A stretch of 32,094 nucleotides of DNA from JAGBWK01 sp964490275 (lineage in GTDB: Bacteria > Bacteroidota > Bacteroidia > Bacteroidales > Muribaculaceae): NCBI GenBank assembly GCA_964490275.1, contig CAZBBL010000007.1:1-32094 (forward strand), given 5' to 3'. The notes under the pieces are model-generated. The model worked only from the letters and a program-made list of their open reading frames with translations, had not been told where the DNA came from and searched no databases. A program made the position numbers and the translations under genes. Below are positions 26,396 to 32,094 of this stretch, piece by piece. Each line of letters starts with the position of its first letter. Position 1 is the stretch's first letter.

Positions 26396-26839
26396 TTATT
26401 CAGCTACAACTTCGAAGGGGATTTCTACGCTGACTTCTTTGTGAAGTTTGATGGTAGCGGTGTATTTGCCGAGCTCTTTGACGTTCTCTTTCAGAACGAT
26501 AACTTTGCGGTCGACATTGTGGCCAAGTTTTTCCAAAGCTTCAGCGATTTGGATGTTGTTGACAGAGCCGAAGATAGTGCCATTGGCAGCAGCTTTTGCA
26601 CCGAGGGTAAGAGATACACCTTGGAGTGAAGCAGCGAGAGCTTCGGCGTCAGCCTTGATTTGAGCGAGCTTGTGAGCGCGCTGACGCTGGTTTTCAGCAA
26701 GTATTTTGAGAGCCGAGGGAGAAGCGATGACAGCTTTGCCTTGGGGGATAAGGTAGTTGCGTCCGTAGCCGCTTTTAACTTCGACAACATCGTCCTTGTA
26801 TCCAAGGTTTGCGATGTCTTCTTTCAGGATAATTTTCAT
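26396..26839 (-). CDS. rplI: 50S ribosomal protein L9
   Basis: 147 residues, full length. It begins MKIILKEDIANLGYKDDVVEVKSGYGRNYLIPQGKAV, the diagnostic L9 N-terminal domain, then the long central helix (KILAENQRQRAHKLAQIKADAEAL) and the C-terminal domain with GTIFGSVNNIQIAEAL. It binds 23S rRNA at the base of the L1 stalk. It closes the rpsF-rpsR-rplI operon, 20 bases after rpsR. Confidence 0.98.
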   Translation of the reverse strand: MKIILKEDIANLGYKDDVVEVKSGYGRNYLIPQGKAVIASPSALKILAENQRQRAHKLAQIKADAEALAASLQGVSLTLGAKAAANGTIFGSVNNIQIAEALEKLGHNVDRKVIVLKENVKELGKYTATIKLHKEVSVEIPFEVVAE

Positions 26840-26859
26840 ATTGTTACGGCGTTAAAAGA

Positions 26860-27129
26860 TTATTTCATCAAGTCGGTTACATAGGGAAGAAGAGCCAAGT
26901 GGCGGGCACGTTTCACGGCCTGAGCGACACGGCGTTGGAATTTCAATGAAGTTCCGGTGATACGACGGGGCAGAATTTTGCCTTGTTCGTTGAGGAATTT
27001 CTTCAAGAATTCGGGGTCTTTGTAATCGATATACTTGATGCCACTTCTTTTGAAACGGCAATATTTTTTCTTTTTAACGTCCACCGACAGGGGTGTGAGG
27101 TAGCGGATTTCAGATTGAGCTTGTGCCAT
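26860..27129 (-). CDS. rpsR: 30S ribosomal protein S18
   Basis: 89 residues. The core is typical of S18: KKYCRFKRSGIKYIDYKDPEFLKKFLNEQGKILPRRITGTS, then QRRVAQAVKRARHLALLPYV. It keeps one Cys (in KYCRF). S18 pairs with S6 on the platform of the small subunit, and its gene follows rpsF after 3 bases, the normal arrangement. Confidence 0.98.
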   Translation of the reverse strand: MAQAQSEIRYLTPLSVDVKKKKYCRFKRSGIKYIDYKDPEFLKKFLNEQGKILPRRITGTSLKFQRRVAQAVKRARHLALLPYVTDLMK

Positions 27130-27132
27130 TGT

Positions 27133-27510
27133 TTAGTCCTCCTTTGATTCTACGGTTACTTCTTCTTTAGCAGCGGGCTGGTTAGCTTTGAGGCTACGAC
27201 GTTTAGCTGCATATTCTGCTGCATACTTGTCAAGACGGAATGTCAAGAAACGGAGCACGCGCTCGTCGCGACGGAATGCTGTTTCGAGTTTCTTTACTGC
27301 TACGGGCTCTGCGTCAAATTCAACGAGAGTGTAGAATCCGGTTGACTTTTTCTGAATGGGGTAAGCGAGTTTGCGGAGGCCCCAAGCTTCATTGTTCACG
27401 ATGGTGGCACCGTTGTCGGTGAGCACGCCGGTGAACTTTTCTACCGCTTCCTTCATCTGAGCATCAGACAAAACGGGAGTTAAAATGAAAACGGTTTCGT
27501 AATGGTTCAT
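27133..27510 (-). CDS. rpsF: 30S ribosomal protein S6
   Basis: 125 residues. It starts MNHYETVFILTPVLSDAQMKEAVEKF and carries WGLRKLAYPIQKKSTGFYTLVEF and the FRRDERVLRFLTFRLDKYA strand typical of S6. The acidic C-terminal tail is common. It leads the rpsF-rpsR-rplI operon. Its leader is ~43 bases if the promoter at 27560 is right; I do not see a clear S6:S18 leader motif. Confidence 0.98.
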   Translation of the reverse strand: MNHYETVFILTPVLSDAQMKEAVEKFTGVLTDNGATIVNNEAWGLRKLAYPIQKKSTGFYTLVEFDAEPVAVKKLETAFRRDERVLRFLTFRLDKYAAEYAAKRRSLKANQPAAKEEVTVESKED

Positions 27511-27559
27511 GTTTAACTTGTTGTGTTAGTTAATTATTAAAGTTCGTTCAAAACGCCTG

Positions 27560-27590
27560 CAAAGGTATGAAAAATTCCACATCTTTGCAA
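27560..27590 (-). promoter_or_regulatory. Ribosomal protein operon promoter
   Basis: On the minus strand, TTG (27588-27590), a 20-base spacer and TACCTTTG (27560-27567), an exact TAnnTTTG box. Transcription would begin near 27553, ~43 bases before rpsF. Confidence 0.7.
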
Positions 27591-27631
27591 GCGTTCGATT
27601 AATTTTATGCTTGATATCGATTTGATTGGCT

Positions 27632-27793
27632 TTAATTTGCGACTAAGCCACCGATGGTTGGAGCCAATCGACGATCGAATGTGTAAGCACGTGCAAACTG
27701 GCGCAGAAACTCTACAGTAGAGCGACGCGGAGAAGAGACTTGAGGTTTTTCCTTTACGGTTTGCTGTAGTTGAGAGGTAGAATTTTTGCTCAT
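27632..27793 (-). CDS. Small protein of 53 residues, unknown function
   Basis: An intact ATG-to-TAA frame that starts MSKNSTSQLQQTVKEKPQV, contains RRSTVEFLRQFARAYTFDRRL and ends APTIGGLVAN. The composition is that of a real protein (basic, one amphipathic helix around FLRQFARAY) and it fills an otherwise empty minus-strand stretch between the rpsF promoter and the sigma gene. From memory, short Bacteroidales proteins with an FLRQFAR-type helix exist, but no function is known to me. No signal peptide or membrane segment. Its promoter is not clear; a near-match lies beyond 27880. It could be a transcription-associated or ribosome-associated small protein, but that is a guess. Confidence 0.6.
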   Translation of the reverse strand: MSKNSTSQLQQTVKEKPQVSSPRRSTVEFLRQFARAYTFDRRLAPTIGGLVAN

Positions 27794-27965
27794 AGGCAAT
27801 TGGGGTTATTTGGTTCGAGATACACTATTGAAACGCCGTTGGCCCTGATTTATTGCTCGTTTAGCAATATTTTAATAGTTTTTTAGACAAAATATATGCG
27901 CAAACGCACTCAACTCAAAAAAATTGTGCAACCGACAGATTTTCAGAAAAATTCTTTCCAAAATG
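27794..27965. other. AT-rich divergent intergenic stretch
   Basis: Between the small ORF and the sigma factor promoter I see no gene and no strong hairpin. The minus-strand ATATTTTG near 27888 is an imperfect -7 box that might serve the small ORF. Confidence 0.35.
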
Positions 27966-27997
27966 TTTGTTATTTAAAATCTTAGCTATTAACTTTG
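27966..27997 (+). promoter_or_regulatory. Sigma factor gene promoter
   Basis: TTTG (27966-27969), 20 bases, then TAACTTTG (27990-27997): both boxes fit the Bacteroidetes housekeeping consensus exactly. The start near 28004 leaves an untranslated leader of ~117 bases before the ATG at 28121. Confidence 0.82.
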
Positions 27998-28120
27998 CCG
28001 AATATTCGCGCATTTAGCAGCGAAATAACATCATTATTATCACAATATTATCATTTTTTCATTAACTAAAACCCCTATTGCCTATCGATTGACATTACTC
28101 TAACCAAAACAAAACAAGTA

Positions 28121-28711
28121 ATGCAAAACATCAATCGGCTGTCTGACGACCAATTAGTAGCAGCCTATGCCAACGGCAATAACGATGCATTTGACACTTT
28201 GCTGTCACGTCACCAAGACCGTATCTTCACATACATCTTCCATATCGTCAAAAACCGAGAGGTCGCTGACGACATCTTCCAAGAAACTTTTGTGAAGGCT
28301 ATCACTACTATAAAGCAAGGACGTTACACCGAGAACGGACGATTCTCGGCTTGGATTTCACGTATCGCCCACAACCTTATCATCGACTTTTATCGCCAAG
28401 AAAAAGCCGACGCTACCGTATCGACCGACAACACCGACACCAACCTGCTCAATCGCCGCGAACTGGCCGAAGACACCGTCGAAGACTCACTAATCGACAA
28501 CCAAATCTCGGCCGACGTACGACGCATCATGGAGTCGCTCCCCGAAAATCAACGTCAAGTTTTGGAAATGCGCTTTTATCGCGATATGAGCTTCAAGGAA
28601 ATTGCCGACGCTACCGACGTCAGCATCAACACCGCTCTCGGACGTATGCGCTACGCTCTGATGAATATGCGCAAGATTGCACGCGAAAACAACATCGTGC
28701 TTACTCGATAA
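28121..28711 (+). CDS. ECF-type RNA polymerase sigma factor (sigma-70 family)
   Basis: 196 residues. Region 2 is seen at ~22-90: FDTLLSRHQDRIFTYIFHIVKN, then VADDIFQETFVKAI and RFSAWISRIAHNLIIDFYRQ. Region 4 is at ~135-190: IMESLPENQRQVLEMRFYRDMSFKEIADATDVSINTALGRMRYAL, a helix-turn-helix for the -35 element. There is no region 3, so it is an ECF sigma. No anti-sigma factor is adjacent: the next gene is convergent, and overlaps the last 11 bases. Its own promoter is of the housekeeping type, so it is probably expressed in normal growth; the regulon is unknown. Confidence 0.94.
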   Translation: MQNINRLSDDQLVAAYANGNNDAFDTLLSRHQDRIFTYIFHIVKNREVADDIFQETFVKAITTIKQGRYTENGRFSAWISRIAHNLIIDFYRQEKADATVSTDNTDTNLLNRRELAEDTVEDSLIDNQISADVRRIMESLPENQRQVLEMRFYRDMSFKEIADATDVSINTALGRMRYALMNMRKIARENNIVLTR

Positions 28712-29195
28712 TATCGTCGAGCACCACCCTCACTACGCCATAAGCGCTGCTCAACTTGAGCCACGAAGCCTCCAACGTATGCTGCACGGCCACAACCTCA
28801 GCCGCCATCGCGAGGTCGTTTTCAATAACCTCTACCCTATCTCCCGATTTCAAACTTCTGATATCTCCGGCAAAGCCCAACAGAGCCTTATCGCCGGTCA
28901 ATAACGATTCAAACGTTGCCGATTGGCAATCGTTTGCAACCAATACTATAGTGCCGGCCGTGTCGAAACTTATAGCGACACGGTCGCTTTGGTATCGCGC
29001 CATAGCATTAGCAAAAAATATCTCGTCGGCAGCTGCGTCGTCATCCTCTTCGCCATCGTCGGGCGTGTCGGTCGACGAGTCGCCGTCGCCGGGTCGCGTC
29101 GGTTCTTGACCCGAAGTTTCGATACGCGGTTGGTCAGTGGAGCAAGCGACCATCATCGGCAGACACATTAATAATATGTATAGCAACGCTTTCAT
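28701..29195 (-). CDS. Lipoprotein of unknown function, end of the 5'-nucleotidase operon
   Basis: 164 residues. Lipobox MMVAC (Cys18), then a Thr/Asp/Glu-rich linker (residues ~19-57, including DDGEEDDDAAADE). The rest (~58-164) is probably beta-rich: FFANAMARYQSDRVAISFDTAGTIVLVAND, and later DIRSLKSGDRVEVIENDLAMAAEVVAVQHT. I do not recognise the fold. Its ATG overlaps the stop of the endonuclease-I-like gene by 4 bases (ATGA), so it is translated in step with it. The final 11 bases overlap the convergent sigma factor gene. It is likely a partner in the same extracellular process as its two upstream genes. Confidence 0.8.
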   Translation of the reverse strand: MKALLYILLMCLPMMVACSTDQPRIETSGQEPTRPGDGDSSTDTPDDGEEDDDAAADEIFFANAMARYQSDRVAISFDTAGTIVLVANDCQSATFESLLTGDKALLGFAGDIRSLKSGDRVEVIENDLAMAAEVVAVQHTLEASWLKLSSAYGVVRVVLDDIIE

Positions 29196-30375
29196 TCTAC
29201 GACGATGAGTATTTTGCCATGCGATTCCCCCGACGAAAAACGCAAAATATGATTACCTATGCCAAGGCTTGAAGCTTCGACCGACGCGCCATCTATAGCC
29301 ACGCCGTCAATAGTCCACGAGGCATCGGCCGGAACGGTGGGCGTCGACAGCCAAATAGTTTCACCCAAAGCATATCGAGGTTTGAGCGTACCGCCGGCAA
29401 CCGGTTGGGGGTCGGCGGTTGCGTCTGATACACCATACGTCTCTCCAAGCTTGTCGCCAAACAGATAGTCGACAAGATCGGGGTAGCGTACAAACGGATT
29501 GTAATGGTCTTGAAGCGTCTCCACACGCTTGTCGCGATCAAGTTCGCGTTGGTCGGGGAGGTCGGTGCGATGCCATGTCAACAGTTGTCTCAAGGCAGCC
29601 GAGCGCAAGCAAGGGAGAGTCGACGAGGCGATAAAATTGTAGGTATCAACGAGCCACGATTTGGCCGGATGCGCCGCCAACATATAGAAATATATGCGCG
29701 CAAAGTCACCTTCATATCCCTTTGGAGGCTGATAGCAATTGATTTCAGCTCCGTCATAAACGCCGGCGCCGACACTCCATATACCATTGTCGTAGGTAGC
29801 GTCGGTGACAACACCCGGGGGATATATTGAGCGCAACGTGGCCACCTGTTCAGTCGTAGCCAGCAGATTTACCAAGTCGTAGCTGATGGCAGCTTCGTCA
29901 CATTCGCNNNNNNNNNNNNNNNNNNNNNNNNNNNNNNNNNNNNNNNNNNNNNNNNNNNNNNNNNNNNNNNNNNNNNNNNNNNNNNNNNNNNNNNNNNNNN
30001 NNNNNNNGTCGTAGCCAGCAGATTTACCAAGTCGTAGCTGATGGCAGCTTCGTCACATTCGCCCGAACGCCACCAACGTGGGTCGACAACATGAAGTGCG
30101 ACCACCGACATAACTTCGCTACCGCCTACATCGACCGACGCCGTAGTGCCGTTAAAAATATCGTAGACATTACCCAAGCCATCGCCATCGGTGATTGACA
30201 GCCAGCGATACAAGCACTCGGCTGCCGTAGCGACATCGGTGAGAGTGGTCTGTGTAGCCACCTCTGCCACTGCCGACCGCAGAGCTTCGCCCGACAGACC
30301 GTCGAAGGGTGTCGACTCTGCCATTGCGCTCGCCAAAGCCAACGCCACGAAGCCGGTCAGCAAAGGTCGTTTCAT
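29192..30375 (-). CDS. Endonuclease-I-family-like secreted protein, catalytic residues apparently lost (interrupted by an assembly gap)
   Basis: When the duplicated 55 bases and the N run are collapsed, one frame of 342 residues results. Signal peptide ~1-19. The middle keeps the outline of EndA/Vvn-type nucleases: LGNVYDIFNG (~68-76), VVALHVVDPRWWRSGECDEAAISYDLVNLLAT (~91-122) where NREHSxPKSW and DLHHLxPT would be, and the C-terminal RDKRVETLQDHYNPFVRYPDLVDYLFG signature, which is well kept. The motif Glu before His95 is Leu, the second motif DLHHL reads DLVNL, and the metal Asn of VNxxRSN reads VATLRSI. This suggests a non-catalytic member, perhaps a nucleic-acid binder. A C-terminal Ig-like stretch follows. 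Both ends overlap neighbours by ATGA. Confidence 0.7.
29853..30062. other. Assembly gap of 100 N flanked by an exact 55-base duplication
   Basis: Bases 29908-30007 are N. The 55 bases before the gap (29853-29907) equal the 55 after it (30008-30062). Collapsing 155 bases rejoins the nuclease-like gene in one frame (the frame difference, 345, is a multiple of three). No tandem repeat is present here, so the break may come from coverage or strain variation. Confidence 0.9.
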
Positions 30376-31859
30376 TTATGCATACGTGCAGTAGCCGGAG
30401 CCGTCAGAGCGTTCTTGTCGGCGCGTATCATATTTATAATATCGCGATAGAGGATATTTTCGCTGCGAGCTACGGCTGTGCCGCGCGTCAGCGGTTCCAT
30501 ATAGTCGCCTCCGTTAGCAAGATAATCGATAGTAGCGAGGCGATAAGTGCGATTGACATCGATAGGCTCGCCGTCGATAAGTATCTGTGTGCAAGTGCCG
30601 TCGGCGCCGATTGTAGCATCGACATTAGCGCTGACTGCATCGCCGTCGCGGTCGGCCATCACATCGAAAGCGTCTTTAAGGTCTTTGCCTGAGATATCCA
30701 TCACCACAACCGAGTTGTCAAACGGCAACGTTATCATTATCTGTCCTTCCGACACTTTGCCTTTGGGTATCGGGCGACGAATGCCACCTTTATTTATTAT
30801 AGCGAGGTCGACATTGCCGTCGACTATTTGGCGAGCACGTTTCAAAGCCATATCACTAAAAAGATTCATCTCGCGTGGCAAATCGAGTGCAATCTTAGCC
30901 TTACCGATATTCACCTGCATTATAGAGTCGATGCCATGACGATATGGTGTCAACGCAGCTTCGAGAGCCGGGTCGTTGTAGCTGTCGAGGCGAGAGTCGA
31001 GCGTTATCAGTCGCCCTTTAGCGGTAAGGCTGTCCAAGTCGATAGTAATCTCGCCGATTTTACCGCCACGCTGTCCGGCTTGCGCGATAAGCACATCTTT
31101 GCCAAGCAGATTCTTCACATGGCCGGCCTCGGTTTGCGGATCGACGATAGTGTGACTGTGGCCACCGATTATTACGTCGATATCCTCCGATTGTGCAGCC
31201 AAATCGAGGTCGCGTGGACCGGGCTTGCTATCATACCCGATATGTGATATCACTACGACCAAGTCTACGCCCTGAAGGTGCTTCATCACCCACGCCGTAG
31301 AGTTGGCAGCCTTATATGCATCGAGATATTCAACGCCATCGTAATGCCCTTCAGAAATCATTCCCTTAGGGTCGAGATTTATGCCGATAAAACCTATCTT
31401 GCGGCCGCCATATTCTTTAATGACATATGGAGCAAACTTACCCGCCAACAGACTGTTGTCGAGGTTGTAGTTGGTGGTAATCCATGTAGCATTGTTGTTG
31501 CTTATATTCTTAGCCAACGGTTCCATACCATTGTCAAAATCGTGATTGCCGAGCACTGCGAGGTCATAGCCCAAAGCATTCATCGCCTTCATCTCGGCCT
31601 CACCGCCATACAAGCTAAAGAACAGTGTACCCTGAACTGCATCGCCGGCGTCGACCAACAACACATTGGGCTGCACGGCACGCACACTGTCGACGACAGC
31701 CTTGCGACGCTGTACGCCTCCAAGGCCGTTGGTGTACGGGTCCATCTGGCTGTGAGTATCATTGGTATGGAGTATTACAAGCTCTTCGGCTTGAGCTGCC
31801 GACCAGGCCAGCCCACCAACCAAAAGAGAAGCAGCGAGTCTATAAATAAGCTTTTTCAT
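30372..31859 (-). CDS. Secreted 5'-nucleotidase / metallophosphoesterase (UshA-like)
   Basis: 495 residues. Signal peptide 1-24 (ends AAQAE). The metallophosphatase domain shows all core motifs: VILHTNDTHSQMD (Asp34, His36), LLVDAGDAVQGT (Asp73), LGNHDFDNG (Asn105, His106), VISHIGYD and IIGGHSHT. The C-terminal 5'-nucleotidase domain (~325-480) includes GGIRRPIPKGKVSEGQIMITLPFDNSVVVMDISG and YRLATIDYLANGGD. Both domains are in one chain. The enzyme is expected to strip phosphate from extracellular nucleotides or related esters in the periplasm. It is the first gene of a three-gene operon; its stop overlaps the next start (ATGA). Substrate could also be another phosphoester. Confidence 0.94.
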   Translation of the reverse strand: MKKLIYRLAASLLVGGLAWSAAQAEELVILHTNDTHSQMDPYTNGLGGVQRRKAVVDSVRAVQPNVLLVDAGDAVQGTLFFSLYGGEAEMKAMNALGYDLAVLGNHDFDNGMEPLAKNISNNNATWITTNYNLDNSLLAGKFAPYVIKEYGGRKIGFIGINLDPKGMISEGHYDGVEYLDAYKAANSTAWVMKHLQGVDLVVVISHIGYDSKPGPRDLDLAAQSEDIDVIIGGHSHTIVDPQTEAGHVKNLLGKDVLIAQAGQRGGKIGEITIDLDSLTAKGRLITLDSRLDSYNDPALEAALTPYRHGIDSIMQVNIGKAKIALDLPREMNLFSDMALKRARQIVDGNVDLAIINKGGIRRPIPKGKVSEGQIMITLPFDNSVVVMDISGKDLKDAFDVMADRDGDAVSANVDATIGADGTCTQILIDGEPIDVNRTYRLATIDYLANGGDYMEPLTRGTAVARSENILYRDIINMIRADKNALTAPATARMHK

Positions 31860-31887
31860 GTATGATTAGCATTGAATTTTAGTAGTA

Positions 31888-31920
31888 CGAAGGTAACAAA
31901 TCTCAAGCATTTTTGCCAAA
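31888..31920 (-). promoter_or_regulatory. Likely promoter of the 5'-nucleotidase operon
   Basis: On the minus strand, TTTG (31917-31920), 21 bases, then TACCTTCG (31888-31895), one base off TAnnTTTG. The start near 31880 gives a leader of ~20 bases. Confidence 0.5.
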
Positions 31921-31985
31921 ATTTTCATTAGAAAAATTGTATTTCAGGCAATTAGCATTTTTAACAATCAAAATCAACGAAAAAC

Positions 31986-32017
31986 TTTGGTAAAATCAAA
32001 AAAAACGCATAACTTTG
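31986..32017 (+). promoter_or_regulatory. tRNA promoter
   Basis: TTTG (31986-31989), 20 bases, then TAACTTTG (32010-32017): a full match to the Bacteroidetes consensus, same boxes and spacing as the sigma gene promoter. The tRNA begins 22 bases after the -7 box. Confidence 0.8.
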
Positions 32018-32039
32018 CATCCGCAAACGCAAAAAAGAA

Positions 32040-32094
32040 GGCTCATTAGCTCAACTGAATAGAGCATCTGACTACGGATCAGAAGGTTACAGGT
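32040..32094 (+). tRNA. tRNA-Arg (anticodon ACG), cut by the window edge
   Basis: Acceptor arm GGCTCAT, then TA, D stem GCTC...GAGC, anticodon stem TCTGA/TCAGA around the 7-base loop CTACGGA, so the anticodon is ACG (Arg, CGU codons). The variable loop and the start of the T arm (ACAGGT) are present, the rest lies beyond the window. Confidence 0.9.

Overview
The window looks like a chromosomal segment of a gut Bacteroidales, most likely a Muribaculaceae-type genome. The evidence is a SusC/SusD pair, SDD-type lipoproteins, C-terminal tails of the type IX secretion kind, several promoters that fit the Bacteroidetes pattern TTTG-N19/21-TAnnTTTG, and the gene content. The family-level assignment is inference. 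Two 100-N gaps are each bordered by the same exact 55-base sequence on both sides, which points to a draft or metagenome assembly built with a 55-base word.

Layout from the left. Positions 1-1538 (+) hold the end of glyS, a LemA protein and an FKBP lipoprotein. A two-way terminator separates them from a four-gene minus-strand operon (10011 down to 1618): SusC, SusD, a lipoprotein and an S9 dipeptidyl-peptidase-like enzyme. This looks like a peptide uptake locus, since no glycan enzyme is present. Just upstream of it, behind a strong hairpin-plus-U9 terminator, lies a secreted protein with two near-identical 166-residue repeats (10101-11464), interrupted by the first gap. Next come a histidine kinase/response regulator pair, a long RNA-like hairpin, and glnA under a clear promoter.

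The middle (16012-18779) holds apbE, a DJ-1/PfpI protein and manA, separated by hairpin terminators. From 19031 to 25105 (-) an S8 subtilisin-like protease and a 1250-residue leucine-rich-repeat protein form a two-gene unit; both carry a secretion signal and a C-terminal sorting-like tail. An acyltransferase-3 membrane protein follows (+), then the ribosomal operon rpsF-rpsR-rplI (-), a 53-residue conserved-looking small ORF (-), and an ECF sigma factor (+) with a textbook promoter. The right end has a tightly coupled three-gene operon (31859 down to 28701): a 5'-nucleotidase-like phosphoesterase, an endonuclease-I-like protein that seems to have lost catalytic residues, and a lipoprotein, joined by two ATGA overlaps. 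The window ends inside a tRNA-Arg gene.

The shared theme is cell-envelope and extracellular nutrient work: peptide capture (SusCD with S9), secreted proteolysis and adhesion (S8 with LRR), and nucleotide scavenging (5'-nucleotidase operon), mixed with core housekeeping genes. I found no CRISPR array, insertion sequence, prophage or defence island.
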